DNA of 47,900 bases from Chloroflexota bacterium (GCA_009838175.1 VXSB01000012.1:1-47900), one strand, 5' to 3'. Positions 1 to 8,291 are shown, counted from the stretch's first letter. Translations and numbers: made by a program. The notes: a model not told the origin generated them from the letters alone.

Positions 1-148
1 CGCCCCGTGCACTCCCGCCCGTTGCCATACTTCATTATTCAGTTGTGTTTAAGCTACGTCTAAAAAGGTTGCGCGCACCCGTCTCGACGCGGCGATTCTT
101 CGTTTTCGTGCGCCGTTCCGACGGTGGCCGGATCGGCGCTTAGTTGTT
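1..148. other. Gene-free left edge with possible short transcript
   Basis: I see no convincing coding sequence here. Read on the minus strand, the segment lies directly downstream of the promoter at 149-176. It contains the arms GCGCAC (near 111) and GTGCGC (near 74), which can pair. They are followed within a few bases by a run of five T near 66-62. That arrangement would suit a transcript of about 80 nucleotides ending in a weak terminator. It could equally be the leader of a gene left of the window. The small-RNA reading is inference. Confidence 0.2.
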
Positions 149-176
149 ATATTACTACAGATGTAGTGGGAGTCAA
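149..176 (-). promoter_or_regulatory. Near-consensus sigma-70 promoter reading leftwards
   Basis: On the minus strand TTGACT (176-171) is followed after 16 bases by TAATAT (154-149). It would start transcription near 142, going left out of the window. The same arrangement, with TTGACA, occurs in the right-hand copy of the repeat. The spacer is one base shorter than the optimum. Confidence 0.5.
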
Positions 177-194
177 GTGTCTGAACCGGGGATT
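149..194 (-). repeat. Promoter-bearing intergenic repeat, left copy
   Basis: This stretch matches the reverse complement of 47858-47900. Both contain ATATTACTACAGATGTA, then a short variable spacer, then GTCAAGTGTCTGAACC. Beyond the core both run into G+A-rich 'ggatt' type sequence. The two copies therefore form an inverted pair at the window ends. The right copy is cut by the window edge, so its full length is unknown. Confidence 0.75.
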
Positions 195-233
195 GCGGGG
201 ATTTAGGGATTGGTGGGATTTTGTTGGTGTATG

Positions 234-293
234 AACCCCCTGCGTCTCGCCTCGCTTGACGCGTCCCCCTTTTGCTGACGCAAAAAGGGGAGG
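234..293 (+). repeat. Hairpin-forming interspersed repeat, copy 1
   Basis: The block begins AACCCCCTGCG, passes through a G+C-rich middle ending GCGTCCCCCTTTTG, and closes with CAAAAAGGGGAGG. The last two parts pair as a stem of about ten bases. Related copies lie at 3661-3716 (opposite orientation) and 13982-14034, with a partial one near 465-500. It looks like a REP-type element. No transposase is linked to it here. Confidence 0.7.
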
Positions 294-315
294 GCCGTCC
301 CTTCCCCTTGTCCCC

Positions 316-398
316 GTTCACCCTCACCCTGACCCTCTCCCATCAAGGGAGAGGGGAGTGTTCTTTACACACAGGCTCTCTCCCATCGAGGGAGAGGG
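316..398 (+). repeat. CCCTCTCCC...GGGAGAGGG hairpin repeats, two units
   Basis: Unit one has a nine-base stem, CCCTCTCCC (333-341) with GGGAGAGGG (347-355), and a five-base loop. It is preceded by CCCTCACCCT. Unit two has a seven-base stem at 378-384 and 390-396. The same motif lies inverted at 47759-47781 near the right end. It is a widespread intergenic repeat type of unknown role. It may also help stop transcripts coming from the lipoprotein gene at 537-3560. Confidence 0.65.
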
Positions 399-429
399 GA
401 TGTGTACACCACACCGTTGCCCCTCTGGA

Positions 430-449
430 TACCCGGCTGCGCGGGTATG
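430..449 (+). repeat. Short ATACCCG/CGGGTAT hairpin
   Basis: ATACCCG at 430-436 pairs with CGGGTAT at 443-449 across a six-base loop, within the context CTGGATACCC...GGGTATGACG. This resembles short palindromic repeats found between genes in many bacteria. Nothing else in 400-536 looks coding. A partial copy of the larger repeat (CCCCTGCGTTCGCTTCGC) lies near 465-490. Confidence 0.4.
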
Positions 450-536
450 ACGAGGTGGAGTGGGCATCCCCTGCGTTCGCTTCGCTCCGCGTCCCTGTTG
501 TCGGTCTTATTGGGCTTCGCGAAGGGGACGGGGCTG

Positions 537-3500
537 TTATTCGACGACGCGGGATCGGCTACGTACTTCTGAGGGTATGACTAGGCTTGAACCGTATTCG
601 ATGAGATTGGCTTCGACGTCGTACTGGTCGCAGGTGAGGCCGCGTACGTCGAACTGCCAGGTCATGGAGAAGTTGATGATCTCGTAGTTAGTGGGGTCGA
701 TCTTGAATGTTGCTGAGATTATTGCTTCGTCGGTCCATTCCGGTGCTGCGTGGCCTCGGACGCGGTCGATGCGGAATTCGATTCCTTCGTCGTCACGGGC
801 GGCCTCGGTCAAAGATTCTTCTCCGAACCAGAGGACCGAAACCAGCAATGCCATTGGATCCGAGAATTGCGGGCTCCACGCCGTTTCGCTGATCAGTTCC
901 TGCTCGTCCGAAACCGAGAAGCGTCGCCATGTCCGGGTGCCGCCATCCCAATACTCTGCTCGGCCGTCCTCTGATCGCCAGAAGGCGTAGAAACGCTCCG
1001 ATGCATCTGTGAGTCGGTACCTGAGACCGCGATGCGAGCTGAACTCGGAAACCGTTACTTGCGACGGTCCGAAGCGGTCGATACATGTACCACCAGACCA
1101 CTCGCCGCGCATGTTGTACAGCACCGATCCTTCATCATGCAATTTCAAGCGCGCGTTCTCGATTATGTTGATATTGGTCGGAGGTGCCGGCTCTTGAACA
1201 TCCAACACTTCGTCGGAGAAGACGATCAAGCTCTCGATGTCCGCGGTGGTGTCGCCTGTCTCTACTAGCGGACTCGTCAATATCCTCACGATTTCGCGGT
1301 CGGACGCGCTCATCGTTGGGAAGCGTAATCCGGTGTCGATACTCATCGCGCTGTCCGGGACGTCGCGATAGCCCAAAGGCACGATGACCTGCATCATGCT
1401 GTGCAACATCGCGTATCGGATCGATTCATTTATCAGACCGAGTTGTCGGAGAGCAGCGTCGTTGATCTCGAAAATCACGATCTCGCCGGCGACAATCTCG
1501 CCATTCTCGTTGGTCTCGTAGTCTGTGCAGCCCCAAAAACCGTCGCATCTCCCGAATCCGAGCACTCGCGCGTCTTCCTCAGTTATCCCGACATACACTT
1601 CGATGTCTGCTCGACGCGCATCCGGCACCAGCTGATAAGTGAAGTTCAACTGCGGCGCCAGTTCCTGCAACGTGTCTTGGAACTGCTCCGAGTACGCTGA
1701 CAGTCCGTTGATCCAGATCGTCACGGGCTCATCCTGCGACCATTTGCTGACCACATCGCCATCGCGGCCGCTGCAACTGCCGCGCGGGAATTCGTCGCTC
1801 ATAGTTGTATCCGAGAAGCAACGCCAGAGACCTCGGTCGATGCCCACGATCCGCTCTGGGATCGAGACCTCTATTTCGTCAGCGATTGTTTTGTTGATGT
1901 CGACGACCTCACCGCCGTCGAGATCCAAGTTAATCTCGCCAGACGGCGAGCGCACCATGACCGACCCGCTTACGGGCCCGTATCCGTCGGTTAGTTCGAG
2001 TGTCAGAACATCCCCACACGTAGACACAACTTCCTCGTTTTTGAAACAAGTGATCGCGATCAGGTAGTCGCCTGGGATCGGCTCAGCCCCGTCGTTTCGC
2101 AACGAGGCTGTCACGTTGATCGCGGCATCGCCGTTGGAGTAGTAGCCGACCAGTTCAGCTTCAGATGCGAAAACCGGGTCGATATCCGGCTGCAACGGCA
2201 CGTCCACCGTGATCGGTATCGTATTGGCGTCGCCCCAGCGATAACCGTATTCGAGGTCGCCAGCAAAGAGCACGATACCGGTAACCCCTTGCGGGACGAC
2301 GGCATCGATCACACCGGAAAAAGTTCCGCCCGGAGCGAGCGATTCAACGCGCGTCTCACCAACGCATGTCGCGTCCGGAATCTCAGGGCATGCGACCGCG
2401 ACTAGGAAGTCGCCGCTTGGTGCAACACCAAGGTTCGAGACGCTGAAATCTATCAATATGTTCGCGGTTCCGCCACGAATGAATCCCTGCGCTTGAGCGG
2501 ACCCGGCGCGCAGTGACAGTGACACGTAGTCGACATCGATATCGAACGTTGCCACGTTGTTGGACAGCTTGGCTTCGCGTTCGTCGGACGATGCTGTCAC
2601 CTCGACCTGATGCGATCCGGTCAGCAATGGCAGGTAGAAACCGACCATCTCTGATTCGCCCGGTTCGATCGGTTGAACCGTTGCCACGACGTTGTTGTAG
2701 GTGATCAACTGCACCGGGCGTGTGACCAACGTGCCGTTGTTCGCCAACTCAACAGTTATTAGAACCAATCCGTCGGAGATAAGTTGATACGAGATCGGAG
2801 CGATCGACACATCAGATGCGAGCAGGTCCAAGGCGACCAAAGATACGGCGTCCTCGACCTGTAACTTCAGCTGCTGAGGCCCGGTATCGAATCTGATGTC
2901 GAACAGCAATGTCGTGCTTTCGCCGCCACTCAACGGGGGTATTGTGGCGACCTCTGTTTGATCTCCCTCGTTCACGATGCCAAACACGGGCGTATCACTG
3001 TCACGCCTCGCCTCGCCGTCGTTTACGACGTCCAGTGTGAATCGGACGACTATCTTGTCTCCTTCAGGTCCCTGAACGCCCCAATCCAGAGAATCGACGC
3101 GGTAGGCGGCTGGTATCGGTGTAGCCGTCGGAGCAGGCGGTACCGGAGTGGGTGTTGGTGGTACCGGAGTAGACGTCGGTGTAGCGGTTGGCGGGACGGG
3201 TGTCGGAGTTGGAGGTTCGGGTGTCGGAGTCGGCGGGACAGGGGTGGCCGTCGGCGGAACTGGAGTGTTGGTTGCGGTTGGTTCCGGCTTGGGCATTGGT
3301 GTCGGAGGGACCGGTGTCGATGTCGAGGTGCTAGTCGGGGGTACGGGAGTATCCGTCGGGACTGGCGTTGGAGGCACCGGCGTAGGGGTGCGCGTCTCAA
3401 ACGGCTCGGCTGTAGGCTCCGGTTCCTCGGAAGAACAGGCACTGAATCCGATTGCGGCGACTACCACCACGGCGGTGAAGGCGGCGACGGCGATGAAGAA

Positions 3501-3560
3501 AATGCCCACTCGGGATAGCCGAGAAGGAAGAGTACCTAACGATTTCAATGCCGTTATCAA
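537..3560 (-). CDS. Large surface lipoprotein with CARDB-like repeats and a decayed peptidase-like domain
   Basis: The 1007 residues start with a short basic region, a hydrophobic segment at about 19-38 and a lipobox ending in Cys42 (GFSAC), so export and lipid anchoring are expected. Residues of about 50-150 are a Pro/Thr/Val spacer built on PTPVPPT repeats. About 150-560 holds several beta-rich CARDB or Ig-like units with typical phrases such as 'NDGEA' and 'NNG'. About 600-735 resembles an extracellular zinc peptidase fold. Where HExxH would be expected there is LHSMMQV (His720), so catalysis is doubtful. The last 220 residues look like an LppX/LprG-type lipoprotein domain. The TTG start has no clear ribosome site; a GTG at residue 18 is an alternative. 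It stands alone, flanked by repeats. A cell-surface binding or adhesion role is inferred. Confidence 0.75.
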   Translation of the reverse strand: MITALKSLGTLPSRLSRVGIFFIAVAAFTAVVVVAAIGFSACSSEEPEPTAEPFETRTPTPVPPTPVPTDTPVPPTSTSTSTPVPPTPMPKPEPTATNTPVPPTATPVPPTPTPEPPTPTPVPPTATPTSTPVPPTPTPVPPAPTATPIPAAYRVDSLDWGVQGPEGDKIVVRFTLDVVNDGEARRDSDTPVFGIVNEGDQTEVATIPPLSGGESTTLLFDIRFDTGPQQLKLQVEDAVSLVALDLLASDVSIAPISYQLISDGLVLITVELANNGTLVTRPVQLITYNNVVATVQPIEPGESEMVGFYLPLLTGSHQVEVTASSDEREAKLSNNVATFDIDVDYVSLSLRAGSAQAQGFIRGGTANILIDFSVSNLGVAPSGDFLVAVACPEIPDATCVGETRVESLAPGGTFSGVIDAVVPQGVTGIVLFAGDLEYGYRWGDANTIPITVDVPLQPDIDPVFASEAELVGYYSNGDAAINVTASLRNDGAEPIPGDYLIAITCFKNEEVVSTCGDVLTLELTDGYGPVSGSVMVRSPSGEINLDLDGGEVVDINKTIADEIEVSIPERIVGIDRGLWRCFSDTTMSDEFPRGSCSGRDGDVVSKWSQDEPVTIWINGLSAYSEQFQDTLQELAPQLNFTYQLVPDARRADIEVYVGITEEDARVLGFGRCDGFWGCTDYETNENGEIVAGEIVIFEINDAALRQLGLINESIRYAMLHSMMQVIVPLGYRDVPDSAMSIDTGLRFPTMSASDREIVRILTSPLVETGDTTADIESLIVFSDEVLDVQEPAPPTNINIIENARLKLHDEGSVLYNMRGEWSGGTCIDRFGPSQVTVSEFSSHRGLRYRLTDASERFYAFWRSEDGRAEYWDGGTRTWRRFSVSDEQELISETAWSPQFSDPMALLVSVLWFGEESLTEAARDDEGIEFRIDRVRGHAAPEWTDEAIISATFKIDPTNYEIINFSMTWQFDVRGLTCDQYDVEANLIEYGSSLVIPSEVRSRSRVVE

Positions 3561-3660
3561 GAGTCAGCGATTGGCGCGCGCGGTCAGTCGATATGACGAG
3601 TCTAGACAACCACTCTCGACCGAATCCACGCTCTACCGCGCGATTGAACACCAACATCCT

Positions 3661-3716
3661 TCCCTTTTTGCGCAACAAAAGGGGGACGCGTCGAGCGTAG
3701 CAAGACGCAGGGGGTT
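3661..3716 (-). repeat. Hairpin-forming interspersed repeat, copy 2 (inverted)
   Basis: This is the reverse complement of the repeat at 234-293. It begins CCCTTTTTGCGCAACAAAAG and ends GACGCAGGGGGTT. It lies between the lipoprotein start (3560) and the kinase end (3796). The remainder of 3561-3795 holds no gene. Confidence 0.65.
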
Positions 3717-3755
3717 CGTATACACGTGCGAAGCTGATCTAAACCCCCTTCAATT

Positions 3756-3776
3756 CCCCCTTGAGTATCAAGGGGG
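3756..3776 (-). terminator. Hairpin downstream of the kinase gene
   Basis: CCCCCTTGA (3756-3764) and TCAAGGGGG (3768-3776) form a perfect nine-base stem with a three-base loop, 20 bases past the kinase stop codon. There is no proper T run on the minus strand after it. It may be a weak terminator, an RNA-stabilising hairpin or another short repeat. Confidence 0.4.
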
Positions 3777-3795
3777 AGGGATGCGCTGTTCCCTA

Positions 3796-5289
3796 CTAAA
3801 CTACCGCGTCGTACAGCGATTTTTGTCGTTCCACAGCCTGGCGATACGTCTGGTGGTGCTGATCCCTGGGGCGATAGACCGCCGCGATCTCCGGCATGAC
3901 GTCGTCAAAACCTTCCCAGACATCGAGAGCGTTGAGCGCTAGGATCGCTGCTCCTCGACTTGTCGCCTGTTCTTCGGCTGGTACGTGGACTTCACCCTGC
4001 AACACATCGGCCATTGTTTGCAGCCACCATGGCGAATTCGTCATCGCTCCGCCACCCGCGATGAAGACTCGGTCATCGGTCATCTCGTCGCGTAGCAGGT
4101 CGGCGACTAGAGAAAATCGATACGCTACTGACTCCATCAAGGCCTGCAAGATATCCAATCCGGAGGTGGAGACGCGGATTCCCTTGACGACCCCGCTGGC
4201 ATTCGTAGACCAACCAACCGCGCGCTCACCGGCTATAAATGGCAGGACTGTCAATCCGTGGGCATCTGGAACTGTGTCGGCCAACGCATCATTGAGTCGC
4301 TCCAGAGGCGGAAGGTTTAGGCTGTTCAACGCCCATTCAACGACATTTCCGCCCTCGCTGAAAGCACCGCCTAGCAACGTCCGATCTCCGCGCAGGACGT
4401 AGCCCCACAAACCTTTCGGCACAACTGGCGGCGGCTCGTCGTCCGGATGATCGACGACTAAACGCATCGCTGCTGTTGTTCCGACGGTGAGAGCGATGTT
4501 CCGTCGGTCGGTACATCCTGAACCGATGTTCACCGCCGCTCCATCGCCAACTGCCAAGTAGAACGGCACATCTGAAAGTTGCGGCCATCGCATCGAATAG
4601 ATCGGACACAGACCGATCTGCCCCTCCGAATACGGCGCCAATCTCGGCAGATTCGACCGCTCCAGCCCGATGGCGTCTAACAACCCAGCATCCCAATCCA
4701 ACTCGTGGCGGTTCAGCAGTCCGCTCCACGCCGAGATGCTGTAGCTTGCGGGCACATTTGTAGAACCGAACCAACGAGTGAATATGAAGGTCGAGATGTC
4801 CGTCCACTTGGTGATCCGCTCGAAGGTTTCAGGACTGGTGCGTCGCATCCAGTTAACGCGACCTGGCACGTAAGATGTGTGCTGCATCACCCCGGTTCGT
4901 TGATACGCGTCATCCACATCGGTGCTCGCCTGCAACGCGTCTACATCTGTAGCCGTCCGAGTATCGGCATACGTGAAAACCGGTGTCACCGGCTCATGGC
5001 GGACATCGACACCGAGTATTGTGCTGGCCATTGCGTCGAAGCCAACAGCCGCAACGTGTTCCGCCTCTTCTTCGGCAAGATCCAAAACGCGATCGATCGC
5101 CAATTCTGTGACGCGTTGGATCAACTCCCCATCCTCCTCGTGAGTCCCATCTGCCGCGGTTCGCTGTTGGTGCGATATTGCAACCAGAGTGTGCGGCAAC
5201 GCGTTCGCCTCGGCGTCATATAGCCCGGCCTTGACGGCCGAGCTTCCGATGTCTACAGCCAGAATGTATGGCTTGGGGGGCAATCTCAA
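3796..5289 (-). CDS. FGGY-family carbohydrate kinase (gluconokinase/xylulokinase type)
   Basis: The 497 residues match the usual length of FGGY sugar kinases, which phosphorylate sugars or sugar acids with ATP in the cytoplasm. The N-terminal phosphate loop is clear (AVDIGSSAVKAG, about residues 10-21). The middle carries GDGAAVNIGSG with the likely catalytic Asp. The C-terminal ATPase half contains the family signature IAGGGAMTNSPWWLQ. The start is TTG, overlapping the stop of the upstream dehydratase as TTGA (5289-5286), so the two are translationally coupled. Pairing with a sugar-acid dehydratase suggests a role in sugar-acid breakdown. The exact substrate cannot be read from sequence; gluconate-like is a guess. 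Confidence 0.85.
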   Translation of the reverse strand: MRLPPKPYILAVDIGSSAVKAGLYDAEANALPHTLVAISHQQRTAADGTHEEDGELIQRVTELAIDRVLDLAEEEAEHVAAVGFDAMASTILGVDVRHEPVTPVFTYADTRTATDVDALQASTDVDDAYQRTGVMQHTSYVPGRVNWMRRTSPETFERITKWTDISTFIFTRWFGSTNVPASYSISAWSGLLNRHELDWDAGLLDAIGLERSNLPRLAPYSEGQIGLCPIYSMRWPQLSDVPFYLAVGDGAAVNIGSGCTDRRNIALTVGTTAAMRLVVDHPDDEPPPVVPKGLWGYVLRGDRTLLGGAFSEGGNVVEWALNSLNLPPLERLNDALADTVPDAHGLTVLPFIAGERAVGWSTNASGVVKGIRVSTSGLDILQALMESVAYRFSLVADLLRDEMTDDRVFIAGGGAMTNSPWWLQTMADVLQGEVHVPAEEQATSRGAAILALNALDVWEGFDDVMPEIAAVYRPRDQHHQTYRQAVERQKSLYDAVV

Positions 5290-6458
5290 CTCCCCGGGAA
5301 CGCGTAACGCTCCAATGCCGCCTCATCGACCTCGACACCCAAACCCGGACGATCCGTCACCTTGTAGTATCCGTTCTCCGGCTCGAAAGGCTCTTTGAGT
5401 ATTTTGCTCTTGACCGCGTTCGCGTGGTGTCCGTGCTCCATGATCATGAAGTTCGGGCACGATGCTGACCATTCGACGGTCGCGGCGACCGCAAGGATGC
5501 CGCCACCTCCGACGTGGGGAGCGACTGGGATGTTGTAGGTGTCCGCAAGCGTAGCGATCCGATGCCCTTCGGTGATGCCGGTGCGTCCGATATCGTGCAT
5601 CAAGATGTCGTAGGCGCGGCGCTCCATCTGCTCCCGCATCTCGTAGCGGGTGCGCGTCCACTCCCCTATCGCCACTGCCATGTCCAATGCGCGCGCAATC
5701 TCAGCCTGGCCGGGGATGTCGTCGGGCACAGTCGGCGACTCTAACCATGTGAATCCCAGCTTTTCCAGTTCACGACCGAGCAGAATCGAGTTCGATACCG
5801 TCTGCCGCATGTGGGTATCGACCATGAGCATGATGTCCGGGCCGACGCGTTTTCGGACTTCACGGCAGATCTCTGACACGCCCTCGACGTCCAGCAGGAG
5901 GTGTAGTTTGAAGGCCTTGTAGCCGTAGTCGAGATGTTCTTCGGCGGCATCGGCGACTTTTACGGGATCGGTGCCTCCGAGGCCGTTGTAGAGCAGGATT
6001 TCGTCGCGGTATCTGCCGCCTGCGATCTTATGTACTGGTTTGCCGATGGCCTTGCCGACGATGTCGTGGAGTGCGATGTCGGTTCCGCCGATGGCGTCGA
6101 TGTAGAAGCCGGTCGGGTGTCCGCGCTCGCGCATTGCGCCGTAGTTGCGCGTCCAGATAGCTTCGATGTCGAAGGGGTCACGGCCCATGATTAGTGGGCG
6201 GACGATTTCGTGGACAATGGTGGTTGTGGTGTTTGGCGAAATCGGTGATTGTGCCTCGCCCCAACCGACGATTCCGGTGTCTGTCTCGACCCGAATCACA
6301 GTGGTTTCGTGATGATGGGAGTAGATTGAGGTGAAGGCAGATCGGTCGACATAGTAGTCGCCGAACTCAATCGTTGGCGGCCTGGACGAGCCTTCAGACT
6401 TCTCGTCTCCCCGCTCGCTGATGCGTAGGGGGAACGCTCTGACATCCACGATTTTCAT
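5286..6458 (-). CDS. Enolase-superfamily sugar-acid dehydratase (mandelate racemase subgroup)
   Basis: The ATG at 6458 is preceded by CGGAG at a good distance; longer reading frames would run into ribD and are not credible. The 390-residue protein has the N-terminal capping domain and a barrel with metal ligands Asp214 (MVDTH), Glu240 (WLESP) and Glu266 (AIGEW). The His-Asp pair is His315 (APHVGG) with Asp289 (MHDIG). The position that is usually a Lys-x-Lys base reads Lys184-Leu-His186, which is less common and bears on substrate choice. Such enzymes remove water from sugar acids such as galactonate or gluconate, giving 2-keto-3-deoxy acids. The coupled downstream kinase supports a catabolic pair. 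The specific substrate is unknown. Confidence 0.85.
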   Translation of the reverse strand: MKIVDVRAFPLRISERGDEKSEGSSRPPTIEFGDYYVDRSAFTSIYSHHHETTVIRVETDTGIVGWGEAQSPISPNTTTTIVHEIVRPLIMGRDPFDIEAIWTRNYGAMRERGHPTGFYIDAIGGTDIALHDIVGKAIGKPVHKIAGGRYRDEILLYNGLGGTDPVKVADAAEEHLDYGYKAFKLHLLLDVEGVSEICREVRKRVGPDIMLMVDTHMRQTVSNSILLGRELEKLGFTWLESPTVPDDIPGQAEIARALDMAVAIGEWTRTRYEMREQMERRAYDILMHDIGRTGITEGHRIATLADTYNIPVAPHVGGGGILAVAATVEWSASCPNFMIMEHGHHANAVKSKILKEPFEPENGYYKVTDRPGLGVEVDEAALERYAFPGS

Positions 6459-6570
6459 CGCTTTACTCCGATTACTGGAATCTAGAACCTCATTGCATGG
6501 TAGACGAAAGTCCCAACCGCCGTTCTTCTTTGCTGAACTCTTTTTGAGTTCGACGTACGCCCCAATGTTG

Positions 6571-6583
6571 CATACTTGATGCA
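6571..6583 (+). promoter_or_regulatory. Possible -10 element for the riboflavin operon
   Basis: CATACT at 6571-6576 ends only six bases before the ribD ATG, and no ribosome-binding sequence precedes that ATG. A start of transcription at or beside the ATG, giving a leaderless message, would explain both. No good -35 box is visible. No FMN riboswitch is recognisable in 6459-6582, where there would be little room for one. Low certainty. Confidence 0.25.
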
Positions 6584-7674
6584 TGGATTTCATGGAACGA
6601 GCGCTGGACTTGGCGGAGGGTGCTGCGGGGGGGGTGGCGCCTCGGCCGGCGGTGGGTGCGGTGGTCGTTGCTCGGGATGGTGAGACGATTGTTGGGGAAG
6701 GGGCCACTCAGCCGAATCCGGGGGCTCATGCGGAAGCGGTCGCCCTAGATATGGCGCATGATGCTGCCAATGGCGGGACGATTTACTGCACCCTTGAGCC
6801 GCATCAATTTCGTTCGACGACTCCGCCGTGTTCGCAAGCGATTATCGATGCCGGTATCGGGAGGGTGGTCTGCCCTACTGTTGATCCCAATCCACAAGTT
6901 GCGGGACGTGGTTTAGAGCACTTGAAGTCCGCTGGAATCGAGGTCATCAACGATGTGGACGATGCTTCGCAGCAACGTGCGGATGAACTGATCGAGGGCT
7001 TCGCCAAGCACGTCAAGACCGGTCTGCCGTTCGTGACTGTGAAGTGGGCGATGTCGCTCGATGGCAAGATCGCTACTCGCGGCGGTGATTCGAAGTGGAT
7101 CACTGGTTCCGCGGCGCGGGCTCACGCACACTCTCTCCGCTACCGATCAGACGCGGTGATGACTGGCATCGGCACTGTTCTCGCGGACAACCCGCGTTTG
7201 ACCGCCCGCGATCCTAAGTCTGGCACACGCGTGTACGGTCGTCCGTACATCCGCGTGGTGGTCGACAGCAACGCCAAGATGCCAGATGATGCCGCATTGC
7301 TGGAGGAAGACGGGGAAGTTATCCAAGCGGTCAGCAACGGGGAAGCGGCGAACCGGCGCTGCGAAGTCATAATGGCTCCGAGCCAAACCGAAGATTCGGT
7401 CGACCTGGCGGCTGTCGTGCGACATCTAGGTGAGCGCGGTTGTATCAACGTTTTGGTTGAGGCTGGAGAGCGATTAACGGGCTCGCTTTTCGACTGCGGT
7501 TTGGTCGACAAGGTGGTGGTATATATGTCGACGGATAAGATTATCGGAGGTTCCGACGCGCTCTCGCCGGTCGGGGGTAGCGGGCCGTCGGTGATCCATG
7601 ATGTCACAAGATTGAAAAACGTTCGGATGGAACAGTTCGGTGAGGATATAGCGATCATTGGCTACGTTGGTTGA
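6583..7674 (+). CDS. ribD: Bifunctional riboflavin biosynthesis deaminase/reductase RibD
   Basis: RibD deaminates the pyrimidine made from GTP and then reduces its ribosyl side chain, the second and third steps of riboflavin synthesis. The N-terminal cytidine-deaminase-like domain shows the zinc His and catalytic Glu in GAHAEAV (His49, Glu51). The C-terminal reductase domain starts near residue 150 (FVTVKWAMSLDGKIAT). The length of 363 residues is normal. The first of the two zinc cysteines, normally in LEPCxH, is His74 (LEPHQF, codon 6802-6804); the second, Cys83 in TPPC, is present. It leads the ribD-ribE-ribBA-ribH operon and is divergent from the dehydratase gene. An ATG three codons later (6592) is an alternative start. 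Confidence 0.93.
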   Translation: MDFMERALDLAEGAAGGVAPRPAVGAVVVARDGETIVGEGATQPNPGAHAEAVALDMAHDAANGGTIYCTLEPHQFRSTTPPCSQAIIDAGIGRVVCPTVDPNPQVAGRGLEHLKSAGIEVINDVDDASQQRADELIEGFAKHVKTGLPFVTVKWAMSLDGKIATRGGDSKWITGSAARAHAHSLRYRSDAVMTGIGTVLADNPRLTARDPKSGTRVYGRPYIRVVVDSNAKMPDDAALLEEDGEVIQAVSNGEAANRRCEVIMAPSQTEDSVDLAAVVRHLGERGCINVLVEAGERLTGSLFDCGLVDKVVVYMSTDKIIGGSDALSPVGGSGPSVIHDVTRLKNVRMEQFGEDIAIIGYVG

Positions 7675-7691
7675 AAAGCGGAGATGATGGA

Positions 7692-8291
7692 ATGTTCAGC
7701 GGAATAGTCGAAGAGGTGGGCAGAATTCACTCTTTCTCGCCGTCTAGCGGTCACCTCGCCATCAGCGCGCAGCGCGTGCTATCGGGCGAGGACGGATTGC
7801 GAATTTCCGACAGTGTGTCGGTGAGTGGCGCTTGTCTTACCGTCACCAGTCTCGAAGCGACCAGATTCCACGTAGATGTGACACCGGAAACGCAACGCGC
7901 GACTTGGTTTTCGGAACTCCATCCCGGTGCGCACGTCAACTTGGAACGCGCGTTGCGTTTCGGATCGGTCGTGGGCGGGCACCTCGTGCAGGGGCACATA
8001 GAAGGCCTTGGTAACGTCACGGACATCCGCTACGATGGCGACGCCAAACTGGTAACCGTCCGATGTGCGGGAACCATCTCGCGCTACATCGTCGAAAAAG
8101 GGTTCGTCGCAGTCGAGGGTGTCAGTCTCACAGCTTTCGATTGGAGTCCGGACAGGTTCACCTTCACATTGATCCCATACACCGCGATACACACCACATT
8201 GGGGGTGTTGAAAGTCGGGGATACAGTTAATATCGAAACTGATCAGACTGGCAAATACATCGAACGGTTCGTAATGAGCCAGGAACGTTAA
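7692..8291 (+). CDS. ribE: Riboflavin synthase (alpha chain)
   Basis: Riboflavin synthase disproportionates two molecules of 6,7-dimethyl-8-ribityllumazine into riboflavin and the pyrimidine intermediate. The chosen ATG gives the family's hallmark start MFSGIVEEVG and has GGAG upstream. An in-frame TTG at 7671 would add only seven residues. The 199 residues are two tandem lumazine-binding domains. The first has VSVSGACLTVT and GGHLVQGHIEG; the second has VEGVSLTAFD and ends in the helix GKYIERF. It follows ribD by 17 bases and precedes ribBA by five, so co-transcription is expected. Confidence 0.93.
   Translation: MFSGIVEEVGRIHSFSPSSGHLAISAQRVLSGEDGLRISDSVSVSGACLTVTSLEATRFHVDVTPETQRATWFSELHPGAHVNLERALRFGSVVGGHLVQGHIEGLGNVTDIRYDGDAKLVTVRCAGTISRYIVEKGFVAVEGVSLTAFDWSPDRFTFTLIPYTAIHTTLGVLKVGDTVNIETDQTGKYIERFVMSQER

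Noticed and set aside
256..580. Overlapping short plus-strand frames at the left edge
   Set aside because: They are made of translated hairpin repeats (for example LTLTLSHQGRGE), a known false-gene pattern.
3148..3942. Plus-strand Gly/Val-rich open frame of 264 codons
   Set aside because: It is the antisense of the Pro/Thr stalk of the lipoprotein; the GVGGTG pattern is the shadow of PTPVPP codons.
6459..6582. FMN riboswitch before ribD
   Set aside because: None of the conserved RFN-element segments is present, and the space to the ribD start and the divergent gene is too small.
6459..6707. N-terminal extension of the dehydratase up to 6707
   Set aside because: It would overlap the 5' part of ribD on the other strand, its composition is unlike a protein of this family, and the ATG at 6458 has a ribosome site and the proper family start.
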